A stretch of 43,764 bases of DNA from Gordonia rhizosphera NBRC 16068 (GCF_000298195.1 NZ_BAHC01000048.1:1-43764); one strand, 5' to 3'. Positions 1-10,316 are shown, counted from the first letter of the stretch. Notes: generated by a model from the sequence alone, not told the origin. Numbers and translations are program-made.

Positions 1-77
1 CGTTACGACTGCGGCGGAGGGTGCGGTGATCTCAATTTGAGAACGTTGAGAACGCAGATGAAGCCGGAGGAGGAAGG

Positions 78-752
78 TCAGCGAGCCCGTCGCGCGAGTC
101 GCTCGGAGTCGGCGATCAGCACGCTCTTGCCCTCCAGACGCAGCCAGCCGCGCTGGGCGAAGTCGGCGAGCGCCTTGTTGACGGTCTCTCGGGACGCGCC
201 GACGAGCTGCGCGATCTCTTCCTGGGTCAGATCGTGGGTGACGCGCAGCGCGCCGCCCTCCTGGGTGCCGAAGCGCTGGGCGAGCTGCAGCAGCTGCTTG
301 GCCACACGGCCCGGCACGTCGGTGAAGATCAGGTCGGCGAGGTTGTTGTTGGTCCGGCGCAGGCGGCGCGCGAGAACGCGCAGGAGCTGCTCGGCGATCT
401 CGGGGCGATCCTTGATCCACGCGCGCAGCGCGTCACGGTCCATCGAGACCGCGCGCACCTCGGTCACCGTTGTCGCCGACGAGGTCCGCGGTCCGGGGTC
501 GAAGATGGAGAGTTCACCGAACATGTCCGACGGTCCCATGATCGTCAGCAGGTTCTCCCGGCCGTCCGGAGAACGCCGACCCACCTTCACCTTGCCGGAC
601 AGGATGATGTAGAGCCGGTCACCGGGTTCGCCTTCGTGGAAGATGACGTGCCCGCGAGGGAAATCGACCGGTTGTAGCTGCTTGGTCAGCGCCGCGACGG
701 CCGAGGGCTCGACACCCTGAAATATGCCCGCCCTCGCCAGTACGTCTTCCAC
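78..752 (-). CDS. crp: cAMP-responsive CRP/FNR-family transcription regulator (GlxR/Crp)
   Basis: Global cAMP-dependent regulator. The 224-residue protein has the same length as mycobacterial Crp (Rv3676). Residues 1-115 form a cyclic-nucleotide-binding beta barrel with the phosphate-binding cassette [16 protein letters not shown]80, R89 and T90 sit where the family contacts cAMP. A long dimerisation helix follows. The C-terminal winged helix has the recognition motif [20 protein letters not shown] at about 175-194. Start is GTG with an AAAGG ribosome site about 8 nt upstream. As in mycobacteria it lies beside nth, with a small membrane-protein gene upstream on the same strand. A good TGTGA-N6-TCAC site occurs before acs in this window, consistent with the family's control of carbon metabolism. 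Confidence 0.95.
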   Translation of the reverse strand: MEDVLARAGIFQGVEPSAVAALTKQLQPVDFPRGHVIFHEGEPGDRLYIILSGKVKVGRRSPDGRENLLTIMGPSDMFGELSIFDPGPRTSSATTVTEVRAVSMDRDALRAWIKDRPEIAEQLLRVLARRLRRTNNNLADLIFTDVPGRVAKQLLQLAQRFGTQEGGALRVTHDLTQEEIAQLVGASRETVNKALADFAQRGWLRLEGKSVLIADSERLARRAR

Positions 753-941
753 CTATGGAACCTTTCTCGTCCAAACCACTCGCGTGACAACACCACCACC
801 TGCGTCAGCTGCGCCTCTGGCGCGGCGGACGGGTGGTGGTTACCCTGTGCAACGCTACTCTCGGGTCAAGCATAAGTGTTGGATGGGTCACGAGCCGGAC
901 CATTCCGGCGAGTCGGCCCGGTCGGTTTGTGCTGCCGCCGA

Positions 942-1214
942 TCAGCTCGCACGCTGCGGTGACGTCGACAACGCGTCTGACGAATCGGACGTGCCGTGTC
1001 CGTTCTTGCTGCGGCGGCTGCGCAATTCGTCAAGCGCGGCGGGAAAACCCTGTGTGGCCAGTGTGTCCACGTGGTCGGCACCGCCCGACTCCAGGAACTC
1101 CTCGACGTGGTCGCGAGAGACGGCAAGGCGGTCGATTCGGTTCTGCACCTTCTCCATCGCTAGTGCGAAAAGCATCAGGACGGCTGGGAACAGCAACGTG
1201 GCGAGACCTTGCAT
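942..1214 (-). CDS. Small membrane protein between crp and nth (Rv3675 position)
   Basis: A 90-residue reading frame on the crp strand. An N-terminal hydrophobic helix (about residues 2-20, LATLLFPAVLMLFALAM) is followed by a charged cytoplasmic tail rich in Asp, Glu and Arg. The position between crp and nth matches the small predicted membrane protein Rv3675 of M. tuberculosis. The helix-plus-tail pattern looks like real protein, whereas the much longer open frame running upstream through nth is a shadow. Start is uncertain: ATG at 1214 has no clear ribosome site, and in-frame GTG or TTG codons lie within 20 nt upstream. Function unknown; it may be co-transcribed with crp. Confidence 0.6.
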   Translation of the reverse strand: MQGLATLLFPAVLMLFALAMEKVQNRIDRLAVSRDHVEEFLESGGADHVDTLATQGFPAALDELRSRRSKNGHGTSDSSDALSTSPQRAS

Positions 1215-1363
1215 GCGCACCAGTAAACACAATCGGATCCGGCTTCTGCCAACCAGAACGGTTGCCTTCACTAACTTGTTACCAACGCTCAAGATGGTCC
1301 GTGACCTACGTCTCACGGGTGCCCCGCGGACGGACTCCGTCGGTCGGCGCGCGCAGACCTGGC

Positions 1364-1376
1364 TAACCTGAATCAG
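1364..1376 (+). promoter_or_regulatory. Leaderless-type -10 element before nth
   Basis: TAACCT at 1364-1369 lies 7 nt before the GTG start of nth and there is no ribosome site, so the transcript probably begins at or next to the start codon. Confidence 0.5.
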
Positions 1377-2174
1377 GTGAGCGCACGCAAGACCAGGGAC
1401 ATCCCGGCCCCCGAATCGCGGACACGTCCCCGGCCTGCGGGGCGTGCCGAGAGCCACCTCGCACTCGTGCGCCGTGCCCGGCGGATGAACCGGATGCTGC
1501 AGGTCGCGTTTCCGCACGTCTACTGTGAGCTCGATTTCACCACCCCGCTGGAGTTGTCCGTCGCGACGATCCTGTCGGCGCAGTGCACCGACGTGCGGGT
1601 CAACCAGGTCACGCCGGCGCTGTTCGCCAAGTACCCCACCGCGCGCTCGTATGCCGAGGCCGACCGGGTCGAACTCGAGGAGATGATCCGATCCACCGGG
1701 TTCTATCGCAACAAGGCGAATTCGATCATCGGCCTGGGGCAGGCCCTGCTCGAGCGGTACGACGGCGAGGTGCCGAACACGCTGAAAGACCTGGTCACGC
1801 TGCCGGGGTTCGGGCGTAAGACCGCCAACGTGGTGCTCGGCAATGCCTTCGGTGTGCCCGGCATCACCGTGGACACCCACTTCTCGCGGCTGGTGCGTCG
1901 CTGGGGATGGACCGCTGAGACCGATCCGGTCAAGATCGAGCACGCCGTCGGCGAGCTCATCGAACGCAAGGAATGGACCGACCTGTCCCACCGGGTGATC
2001 TTCCACGGGCGTCGGGTCTGTCATGCGCGTAAACCGGCATGCGGCGTCTGCATCCTGGCCAAGGAGTGCCCGTCGGTCGGCGCGGGCCCGATGGACAAAG
2101 CCGAGGCCGCCCGCTTGGTGAAGGGGCCGGAGACCGAGCATCTTCTCGGGCTGGCGGGGCTGGCGGCGCCGTGA
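1377..2174 (+). CDS. nth: Endonuclease III (DNA glycosylase/AP lyase)
   Basis: Base-excision repair enzyme that removes oxidised pyrimidines and nicks abasic sites. The 265-residue protein has a helix-hairpin-helix [12 protein letters not shown] with catalytic Lys at about 148, the catalytic Asp in VDTHFSR at about 166, and the C-X6-C-X2-C-X5-C iron-sulfur loop at 215, 222, 225 and 231. All key residues are intact. The N-terminal extension of about 35 basic residues is usual in actinobacteria. Start is GTG with no ribosome site but a TAACCT -10 box 7 nt upstream. The stop overlaps the GTG of the next gene, beginning a four-gene chain with 4-nt overlaps. Confidence 0.95.
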   Translation: MSARKTRDIPAPESRTRPRPAGRAESHLALVRRARRMNRMLQVAFPHVYCELDFTTPLELSVATILSAQCTDVRVNQVTPALFAKYPTARSYAEADRVELEEMIRSTGFYRNKANSIIGLGQALLERYDGEVPNTLKDLVTLPGFGRKTANVVLGNAFGVPGITVDTHFSRLVRRWGWTAETDPVKIEHAVGELIERKEWTDLSHRVIFHGRRVCHARKPACGVCILAKECPSVGAGPMDKAEAARLVKGPETEHLLGLAGLAAP

Positions 2175-2929
2175 ACCAGACCCCGACCGGCGCCGAGTCG
2201 ACACCGTCGGAAGCCGACCACAGCGCCCCGAATCCACCCTCGCGCCCGCCGAGCCGGTTCCCGGCATCGGTGCGGTGGACGCTGGTGTTCGTCGTCGTGA
2301 TGATCGGCCTGGTCGTCGCGATCTGGCCGCGGGGCTCAGGTGCGGACGCACCGTCGGGGTCGAGCATGTCGGGGGTGACCGTGTCGGGGCCGCGGGCGAC
2401 CGACGCGCAGGTCGACGATGCGCAGCTCGCGCAGGCCCGTCAGTCCGCGGCGCTGCCGGGTTGCCCGGCGACGGGACTGACCCCTGCGGCGCAGTCGGTG
2501 CTCGCCGGGGTCACCGAGCCGTGTCTCGCCGACGGACGGCCCTACGACGTCGGTGCCGGCACGGCCGGGAAACCGCTGGTCGTCAACATGTGGGCGGTGT
2601 GGTGCCTGCCCTGCCGGCACGAACTGCCGGTGATGGAGGACTACGCGCAGCGAGCCGCCGGCACGGTGAACGTCCTGGCCGTCCACGCCCGCGAAGGCGC
2701 CAACAACCCCTACCTTGTCCTGAAGTATCTGTCCGAGAACGGAGTCAGGTTGCCGGTGGTCCTCGACGCCGATGCGGGTATCGCCGCGGCCCTCGGCGCA
2801 CCCCGCGTCTACCCCTCCACGGTCCTGGTGCGTCCCGACGGCACCGTCGCCAAGGTGCTGCCGGAGATCTTCGACGACCCCGATCAGGTCGCCGCGGCGG
2901 TCCGCGAATATCTCGGGGTGAGCACGTGA
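2171..2929 (+). CDS. Membrane-anchored TlpA-like thioredoxin
   Basis: Probable extracytoplasmic thiol-disulfide oxidoreductase of the TlpA/ResA type, 252 residues. A disordered Pro-rich N terminus is followed by one membrane helix (about 36-52) and a thioredoxin domain with the active site WCLPC (Cys 145 and 148) after the strand [10 protein letters not shown]. Two further Cys at about 98 and 118 precede the domain. The GTG start overlaps the nth stop by 4 nt, so the longer open frame upstream is not used. It corresponds in position to Rv3673c. Together with the MarP protease two genes downstream it suggests a cell-envelope redox and acid-stress module; the exact substrate is unknown. Confidence 0.88.
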   Translation: MNQTPTGAESTPSEADHSAPNPPSRPPSRFPASVRWTLVFVVVMIGLVVAIWPRGSGADAPSGSSMSGVTVSGPRATDAQVDDAQLAQARQSAALPGCPATGLTPAAQSVLAGVTEPCLADGRPYDVGAGTAGKPLVVNMWAVWCLPCRHELPVMEDYAQRAAGTVNVLAVHAREGANNPYLVLKYLSENGVRLPVVLDADAGIAAALGAPRVYPSTVLVRPDGTVAKVLPEIFDDPDQVAAAVREYLGVST

Positions 2930-3819
2930 GCGGCCGCCACACGGGGGAGCACCACACGGCCCGTGACCACCCGCCGGGTGACGATCTATCTCGCTCGCCG
3001 ATCGGGCCGCTCGTGCCGTCGTCGCAGATCCCGCCGTGGATGCGCCGGCTGACCGGCAACGTCGAGGCGGTGCGGGAGTCGGTACTCGGCCGGGGCGGGG
3101 ATCGTCACCGATGGGCGTCGGTGATGGGCGGCCGCAAACGTGACGCGGCGGTCCTGGTGCTGATCGCCGGGAGTTGGGGCTCCGCGCCCGACCATCCCGG
3201 TGGGCTGCCGTCCGACGCCGACGTCCTTCTCATCGAACGGGCCTCGACGCTGCGCCAGCACAGCGGCCAGGTCGCCTTCCCCGGCGGAGCCATGGACCCC
3301 GGCGACGACTACCCGATCGGTACGGCGATGCGGGAGGCCACCGAGGAGACCGGACTGCTGGCCGAAGGGGTGCACGTCCTCGCGAACCTGCCGTCGTTCC
3401 CGGTCCCGGTCTCGGGATTCGACGTCATGCCGGTGTTGGCGCACTGGCGGACCCCGGGCGAGGTCCGGGTGATGGACACCGGTGAGACGGCCCGGGTCGC
3501 CCGGGTCAACCTGCGGACGCTGCTGGCAGCGGAGAACCGCTTCCAGGTGCAGCGCAACATCTTGGGCGCCCGGGCCTACCGCGGACCGGCGTTCATGGTC
3601 GACGGGTTGCTGGTGTGGGGCTTCACCGGTGGTCTGATCGCGGCCATCAGCGAAGCGGCCGGCTGGGATGTCCCGTGGGACGCCACCGACGTTCGGCCGC
3701 TCGACGATGCAATCGCCGCGGCCGGCAGCGCCCAGACGGTCGGGCCCGCGGCGGTCCTCTCCGACGCGATGCATCGCCTGATCGAGGGTGGCGGTCACGG
3801 CGAGGAGGAACGGCCGTGA
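2926..3819 (+). CDS. Nudix hydrolase, CoA pyrophosphatase (NudL/UPF0035) type
   Basis: Probable hydrolase of coenzyme A or related dinucleotides. The 297-residue protein contains the UPF0035 signature (LLIER-AS-LRQHSGQVAFPGG) immediately before a Nudix box ending REATEETGL, with the metal-binding REx2EE core intact. The spacing between PGGAMD and REATEE is one residue longer than in the standard Nudix box, as is usual in the NudL subfamily. About 45 N-terminal residues are low complexity. The GTG start overlaps the previous stop by 4 nt, and the gene's own stop overlaps the marP start. It corresponds in position to Rv3672c. Confidence 0.9.
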   Translation: MSGRHTGEHHTARDHPPGDDLSRSPIGPLVPSSQIPPWMRRLTGNVEAVRESVLGRGGDRHRWASVMGGRKRDAAVLVLIAGSWGSAPDHPGGLPSDADVLLIERASTLRQHSGQVAFPGGAMDPGDDYPIGTAMREATEETGLLAEGVHVLANLPSFPVPVSGFDVMPVLAHWRTPGEVRVMDTGETARVARVNLRTLLAAENRFQVQRNILGARAYRGPAFMVDGLLVWGFTGGLIAAISEAAGWDVPWDATDVRPLDDAIAAAGSAQTVGPAAVLSDAMHRLIEGGGHGEEERP

Positions 3820-5015
3820 GCGGCTCGGCGTGGGTGGACCTCATCGTCGTGGTCATCGCACTGCTCGCCGCCGGCAGCGGTTACCGCCAGGGCGCGGTTG
3901 CCTCCGCGCTGGCGTTCCTGGGCGTCATCCTCGGCGCGATCGCCGGCATCCTCCTCGCGCCGCACGTCATCTCGAACTTCTCCGATCGCACGGTGCGGTT
4001 GCTCGTCGGGGTGGTGTTGCTGGTCGGGCTGATCATCGTCGGTGAGGTGTCGGGCATGGTCCTGGGGCGGGCCGCCCGCAGCGGCATCCGGTCGCGGGGG
4101 GTCCGTCGCGTCGACAGCGTGGTCGGATCCGTGCTGCAGGTGCTGGCCGTGCTGGTCGCCGCCTGGCTGCTCGCCATCCCGCTGACCAGTGTCTCCGACT
4201 CCCAGGTCTCCGCGGCGGTCCGCGACTCCCGGGTGCTCGGCGGGGTGGATTCGGTGGCGCCGCAGTGGCTGCGCGACCTTCCCAACGATTTCGGTGCGCT
4301 GCTGGACAATTCGGGGCTCCCGCAGGTCATCGGACCGTTCGGCCGCACCCCGGTCGCCAACGTCGCACCCCCCGATGAGACTGTGCTGCAACTGCCTGTG
4401 GTCGAGCAGGTCCGGCCGAGCGTGGTCAAGATCGACGGCACCGCACCGAGTTGTCGGCAGGCGCTGGAAGGCAGCGGATTCGTGGTGTCACCGGAACGGG
4501 TGATGACCAACGCACATGTGGTGGCCGGCACCCGTCGGCTCGTCGTGTCGTCGCCGGGAGGACAAGAACTCGCCGCACGGGTTGTCCTGTTCGACAGCGA
4601 CAACGACATCGCGGTCCTCGACGTGCCGGGTCTGGACGCGCCCGCCCTGCAGTTCGCCGACGGACCGGCGAACTCCGGTGACGACGCCATCGTGCTCGGC
4701 TACCCGGAAGCCGGACCGTTCGCGGCTACCGCGGTCCGCGTGCGTGACACCATCAACCTGTCGGGACCCGACATCTATCGCACCGGCCAGATCCTGCGTG
4801 AGGTCTACACGGTGCGCGGCCAGATCCGGCAGGGCAACTCGGGCGGACCGATGGTCAATTCCGATGGGGATGTTCTCGGCGTGGTGTTCGGTGCCGCGGA
4901 GGACACCACCGATCAGACCGGGTTCGTGTTGACCGCCAAGCAGGTGCAGTCCGATCTCGTCGCGTCGGAAACCCGGTCGGCGCGGGTCAGCACCCAGTCC
5001 TGTGTGCACGCCTGA
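3816..5015 (+). CDS. marP: Periplasmic membrane-anchored serine protease MarP
   Basis: Acid- and oxidative-stress protease. The 399-residue protein has an N-terminal CvpA-like region with four membrane helices (about 5-125) followed by a chymotrypsin-fold protease. The triad is H234 in TNAHVVAG, D264 in SDNDIAV and S342 in QGNSGGPM. Cys213 and Cys396 occupy the positions of the disulfide known to control M. tuberculosis MarP (397 residues). A strong ribosome site GAGGAGGAA ends 5 nt before the GTG start, which overlaps the Nudix stop by 4 nt. Last gene of the nth operon; it ends 16 nt from the convergent hydrolase gene. Confidence 0.95.
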   Translation: MSGSAWVDLIVVVIALLAAGSGYRQGAVASALAFLGVILGAIAGILLAPHVISNFSDRTVRLLVGVVLLVGLIIVGEVSGMVLGRAARSGIRSRGVRRVDSVVGSVLQVLAVLVAAWLLAIPLTSVSDSQVSAAVRDSRVLGGVDSVAPQWLRDLPNDFGALLDNSGLPQVIGPFGRTPVANVAPPDETVLQLPVVEQVRPSVVKIDGTAPSCRQALEGSGFVVSPERVMTNAHVVAGTRRLVVSSPGGQELAARVVLFDSDNDIAVLDVPGLDAPALQFADGPANSGDDAIVLGYPEAGPFAATAVRVRDTINLSGPDIYRTGQILREVYTVRGQIRQGNSGGPMVNSDGDVLGVVFGAAEDTTDQTGFVLTAKQVQSDLVASETRSARVSTQSCVHA

Positions 5016-5031
5016 GTCTCGCCGGTGACGA

Positions 5032-5976
5032 TCAGGCCGGATCGGTGCCCATCAGGTCGACGAGGTGCTCGTTGACGACGTCCGGCCGCTCCTGGTGGGC
5101 GAAGTGTCCGCTGCCTTCGACCTGCCGGGGCACCATGTCGGTCGCCCACTGGGCGCTCGCGGTCATCAGATGATCGAGGATGTAGGGGTCCTGCCGGCCG
5201 CGTAGCCCGAGGACCGGGATGCTCAGCGGCCGGTCCATCAGTTCCATGAAACGCGCGCCGTCGGGCCGGAACTGCGATCGGAACGCCCAGCGCTGGTATT
5301 CCAGGCTGCAATGCGCGACATAGGGGATCTGGATCGCGGCGCGGTTGTGGTGGACCGCTTCGGCGAAGTCGTCGGTCGCGATCCATCCGGTGGCGGCGCG
5401 CTCGCGGAAGTACTCCTCGATGAAGGCGCCGTCGCGACGGGTCAGGTGTCGTTCACCCATGCGGGGCAGCTGGTTGCGCAGGAATCCGCCCAGGAACGCC
5501 GACCGCTGGCCGCGGTCGCGGAGTACGTCGTGCCGCAGAGCCCGTGGATGGGGGGAGGCGATCACGGCGATGCGGTTCACGATGCGCGGATGCAGGGTGG
5601 CGGCGGCCCAGCACACCAGGCCGCCGTCGGCGTGGCCGACGAGCGTCGCGTCGGTGTGCCCGAGCGCACGCACCAGACCGTGCGCATCGCCGGCGAGGGT
5701 CCAGCCGTCATAGCCGCGGGGAGGTTTGTCGGTGTCGCCGTAGCCGCGCAGATCGACGGCGACGGCCCGGAACCCGGCGTCGGTCAACGTGGTGATCTGA
5801 TGGCGCCAACTCCACCAGAACTCGCCGAAACCATGCAAGAGCAGGATCAGCGGGCGGTCCGCCAGCCATCGACCGTCGGCCTCGACGGCATGGAACCGGA
5901 CCCCGTTGGCGCGGACGTCGAAATGGTGCCAGTCACCGGGTATCCGGACGCTCGACGGGTCGGGCGGCTCCGCCAA
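5032..5976 (-). CDS. Alpha/beta hydrolase, EphE-like (nucleophile replaced)
   Basis: A 314-residue alpha/beta hydrolase of the epoxide-hydrolase group, at the position of ephE (Rv3670). It has the oxyanion segment LLHGFGEFWWSWRHQ, the DLRGYGDTDKP motif and a C-terminal GSGHFAH that carries the expected catalytic His. The nucleophile elbow reads VGHADGG, with Ala116 where Asp (epoxide hydrolase) or Ser (esterase) is expected, so activity is doubtful unless Asp117 substitutes. The start codon is TTG; the gene begins 3 nt after the stop of the upstream membrane-protein gene, so the two are an operon. Confidence 0.8.
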   Translation of the reverse strand: MAEPPDPSSVRIPGDWHHFDVRANGVRFHAVEADGRWLADRPLILLLHGFGEFWWSWRHQITTLTDAGFRAVAVDLRGYGDTDKPPRGYDGWTLAGDAHGLVRALGHTDATLVGHADGGLVCWAAATLHPRIVNRIAVIASPHPRALRHDVLRDRGQRSAFLGGFLRNQLPRMGERHLTRRDGAFIEEYFRERAATGWIATDDFAEAVHHNRAAIQIPYVAHCSLEYQRWAFRSQFRPDGARFMELMDRPLSIPVLGLRGRQDPYILDHLMTASAQWATDMVPRQVEGSGHFAHQERPDVVNEHLVDLMGTDPA

Positions 5977-5979
5977 GGC

Positions 5980-6567
5980 TCACCCCCGCCGGGGATCGTG
6001 CGCCCGGGGGATATCCGGATGGTCCGACGAGGACGCCGGTGCCGGGGACGAAGCGCGGGACGAGGGCGTCGGAGACGAACCCGCCGGTGATGCGGTCGAG
6101 GCGGAGGTGGAGTGGCTGCCCGGCAGGACCGCCTGCACCTCCTTGACACTGGCGATCGTCTTCTCCGGACCCCGGATCCTGCGGAAGAAGACGTAACCCA
6201 CGATCGCCATGACGATGGTGACGAGCACCAGCAGCAGGAAGACGATCAGGAACGCGAGCCACCGCGGCATCCAGATGTCGAGCAGTTCGGCGAGGAAGAA
6301 GAAGAAGAAGAAGCTCGAGTAGAGCGCCATCACGCCGGCGGCGATCAGCAGGCCGGTACCCGCGCCGGCCTTCTTCGCCTCCCCGACGAGTTCGGCCTTG
6401 GCGAGGGCCACCTCCGACCGGAACAGGGTCGACACGCTCGCGGTCGCGTCCTTCACCAGGTTCCCGATGGACGGCTCACCATTGCGGCCGAGGTTCGGGT
6501 CCGACAGCGGGATCGACGGGACCGTCCCCGTCGTCTGTGCGGGTTGGCCGGGCTCGTTGCGGCTCAC
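5980..6567 (-). CDS. Actinobacterial holin-X/phage-holin superfamily membrane protein
   Basis: A 195-residue membrane protein with an N-terminal soluble region containing an amphipathic segment (VKDATASVSTLFRSEVALAK), two membrane helices (about 72-97 and 103-131) and a long Ser/Pro/Ala-rich cytoplasmic tail. This is the Holin-X (PF07332) pattern of Rv3669-type proteins; the family name does not imply a phage origin. The first helix contains six consecutive Phe encoded by six TTC codons. Start is GTG with GGAGGA upstream. It is the first gene of a pair with the EphE-like hydrolase. Function unknown; a role in envelope organisation is only a guess. Confidence 0.8.
   Translation of the reverse strand: MSRNEPGQPAQTTGTVPSIPLSDPNLGRNGEPSIGNLVKDATASVSTLFRSEVALAKAELVGEAKKAGAGTGLLIAAGVMALYSSFFFFFFLAELLDIWMPRWLAFLIVFLLLVLVTIVMAIVGYVFFRRIRGPEKTIASVKEVQAVLPGSHSTSASTASPAGSSPTPSSRASSPAPASSSDHPDIPRAHDPRRG
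6295..6312 (-). repeat. (TTC)6 trinucleotide tract inside the holin-X gene
   Basis: Six uninterrupted GAA triplets on the plus strand encode Phe6 in the first membrane helix. Such tracts can slip in length without shifting frame. Confidence 0.85.
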
Positions 6568-6647
6568 AGCATCCTCCGTTGCTCGGTGTCGAGAGCTTAT
6601 GTTGCCATGCCTTCGGCCGAACCGACGTTGGCGGGGAGATGTCTCGT

Positions 6648-6752
6648 GTCGAGTGGGCGCCGAATTTCGTCGAGTGGGCGCCGCTTTTCGTCGAGAGTGC
6701 TCGGCTCACCGAGGCGAGCGCCCACTCGAGGCAAAAACGACGCCCACTCGAC
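6648..6752. repeat. Intergenic periodic repeat array with inverted copies
   Basis: GTCGAGTGGGCGCCG occurs at 6648-6662 and again at 6669-6683; a degenerate third copy begins at 6690, giving an exact 21-bp period. Inverted copies of the core (CGCCCACTCGA) follow at 6719-6729 and 6741-6751. The array fills most of the gap between the 3' end of acs and the 5' end of the holin-X gene. No protein frame in it looks real. Confidence 0.85.
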
Positions 6753-6792
6753 GGCCGTGGTGTGGGCTGGGAGGCTGGGCCTGGGCCTGGGG

Positions 6793-8748
<1,956 letters not shown>

Positions 8749-8825
8749 CGGTCAGATGAGCCTTTCACTATCGACGGACAAAACGGCGTGATACAACGTG
8801 ACGTGCATTCATACCGGGTTCTCAT

Positions 8826-8841
8826 TGTGAGGGTAGTCACG
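8826..8841. promoter_or_regulatory. CRP/GlxR-type operator upstream of acs
   Basis: TGTGAGGGTAGTCACG matches TGTGA-N6-TCACA at 9 of 10 defined bases. It lies in the 227-bp divergent region between acs (minus) and the Fic-like gene (plus), 78-93 bp before the acs ATG. Confidence 0.7.
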
Positions 8842-8975
8842 TTGGGAGCCCGTTGCAGGTGCCTATCCGCCCGACCACCGCGGATCCGCGGTGAGTGGTC
8901 GGATGGGCGCGACGAGCGGTGCGAGCGGTCCCCGCAAGCCGGGGCAGGACACACCGATCATTATCGTGGAGACCC

Positions 8976-9731
8976 ATGACCGACGACCCGCTGGCGCCGC
9001 TTCTGACTCTTCCCGGTGTCGCCGATGCCGCCGATCGGGCCCGTGACGCGTTGAGCGCGGTGCACCGGCATCCCGCGAATCTGCGGGGCTGGGACAAAAC
9101 CGCGACCGAGGCCTCCTGGCGGGCGGGCCGATCCTCGGCCGCCATCGACGGCGGCAGCGTCGAACTCCGCCGCGACGGCGACTTCGACGACCCGATCCTG
9201 GCCGGTGCGATGCGCGTCGCGCAGGCGCTCGACGGGGATGCCCTCGACCAGCTGACCGGGGTGTTCCGGCGCGCCCCCGCGCAGGCCATAGCCCGACTGC
9301 ACATGCTGGCGGCGGCCGATCTGGTGACCGACCCGGACGATCTCGGCCGCCCGAGCGGTGAACCAGGCGTGGCCGCCCGACTCGATCTGCTGGGGCAACT
9401 CATCACCGGCGCGACGTCGGTTCCGGCGCCGGTACTGGCCGCCGTCGTCCACGGCGAACTCCTGGGGGTGCGCGCGTTCCCGACCGCGAACGGTGTCGTC
9501 GCGCGCGCGGCGTCTCGTCTGGTGTGCACCTCGTCAGGACTGGACCCTCACAATCTCGGCGTGCCCGAGGTCACCTGGCTGCGGCGCCTCGATGAATACC
9601 GGACACTGTCGGCGCGATTCGGCGAGGGCGACGCCGAGGGTATCGGTCGCTGGATCGTCCTGTGCTGCGAGGCATTCGAGGCCGGGGCGGCCGAAGCGCG
9701 TTCCATCGCCGATGCGGCACGCGCGGGATGA
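8976..9731 (+). CDS. Degenerate Fic-like protein
   Basis: A 251-residue cytoplasmic protein often annotated only as hypothetical or oxidoreductase. It aligns by eye with Fic-domain proteins: RSSAAIDGG near residue 52-60 resembles the SxxxE(G/N) inhibitory motif, and HGELLGVRAFPTANGVVARAASRL near 160-183 resembles the helix before and across HPFx(D/E)GNGRxxR. The catalytic His is Arg, the acidic residue is Thr and the first Gly and first Arg are lost, so AMP transfer is unlikely. ATG start chosen with GGAG upstream; TATCGT lies 8 nt before it. Position resembles Rv3662c. The Fic assignment is my inference from motifs. Confidence 0.6.
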   Translation: MTDDPLAPLLTLPGVADAADRARDALSAVHRHPANLRGWDKTATEASWRAGRSSAAIDGGSVELRRDGDFDDPILAGAMRVAQALDGDALDQLTGVFRRAPAQAIARLHMLAAADLVTDPDDLGRPSGEPGVAARLDLLGQLITGATSVPAPVLAAVVHGELLGVRAFPTANGVVARAASRLVCTSSGLDPHNLGVPEVTWLRRLDEYRTLSARFGEGDAEGIGRWIVLCCEAFEAGAAEARSIADAARAG

Positions 9732-9849
9732 CAGCCCGATAGCGGCGGGCAACAGCGCCCTCACAAGATGGGCCCTGCAACGCACTGCGGGCGGCCACCG
9801 AGACCGTGTCACCGGTCACGCTGCCGCCCGCGTAGCACGGACCCAAGTT

Positions 9850-9865
9850 ACCAAGCGTGCTTGGT
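9850..9865. promoter_or_regulatory. Orphan operator-like palindrome
   Basis: ACCAAGCGTGCTTGGT is a perfect inverted repeat (ACCAAGC, 2-nt centre, GCTTGGT). It resembles TetR-family operators found before fatty-acid or sterol genes in actinobacteria, but no gene starts nearby. Confidence 0.45.
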
Positions 9866-10254
9866 GGGTTGTGGGGATCGCCTCGGCGAGGGACCGCGTG
9901 CCGACCCGGTCTGTTCCAGTGTGGCGCATTCGATTTCGGTGCCGTGCAGCGAAGTCGAGCATCCTCGGATCGATTCGTTCCGTCTGGCGAACTCACGCTC
10001 GTCCCGATCGGATCGATTCGTCCGGCCCGACCCAGAACTCCTCGGGTTCTGTGGTCTACGGCCCGTGTGCCTACTGCCTGGAATGTTCCGTGCCGATCTG
10101 CGATGTCGCAGGCGCACAACGCTTTTGCCTTTATGCGGCTTGTGCTCCGCGTGGGTACTTGCCGCCCGTGCTGGGAAGTGCTCGGCGTGGGGGTTCGCTC
10201 CTTCTCTTCCGGATCGAACTTTGCCTTCCGAGTTTCCGTAGCTCTTTTGTACAC

Positions 10255-10270
10255 CGTGACTGCGATCACA
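10255..10270. promoter_or_regulatory. CRP-like site in the convergent gap
   Basis: CGTGACTGCGATCACA matches TGTGA-N6-TCACA at 9 of 10 defined positions, but no annotated gene starts on either side. Confidence 0.4.
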
Positions 10271-10316
10271 GCAAGGGTCTTTCGCACCACCCGCCGCCGG
10301 TGTCGGCGGGACTGCG

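Larger units (their letters stand above)
9732..10316. other. 585-bp gene-free convergent gap
   Basis: No open frame here has convincing codon use or a recognisable protein, although the gap is flanked by two gene 3' ends. It looks less GC-rich than its surroundings. It holds a 16-bp perfect palindrome at 9850-9865, a CRP-like site at 10255-10270, and a 13-bp direct repeat CGGATCGATTCGT at 9966 and 10009. It may hide a small RNA or be the remains of a lost gene and its promoter. Confidence 0.6.

Noticed and set aside
877..892. Possible CRP autoregulatory site (TGTTG-N6-TCACG) upstream of crp
   Set aside because: Only 7 of 10 consensus bases, so too weak to call without binding data.
942..2351. 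Long minus-strand open frame (469 codons) across nth
   Set aside because: Only its last 90 codons look like protein; the rest is antisense to nth, which has intact catalytic motifs.
5980..6567. Prophage remnant because of the holin-family name
   Set aside because: No other phage genes nearby. The holin-X family is a chromosomal actinobacterial family at a conserved position.
6648..6752. CRISPR array
   Set aside because: Units are only 15 bp with 6-bp gaps, inverted copies are present, and no cas genes occur; the other arrays fail in the same way.
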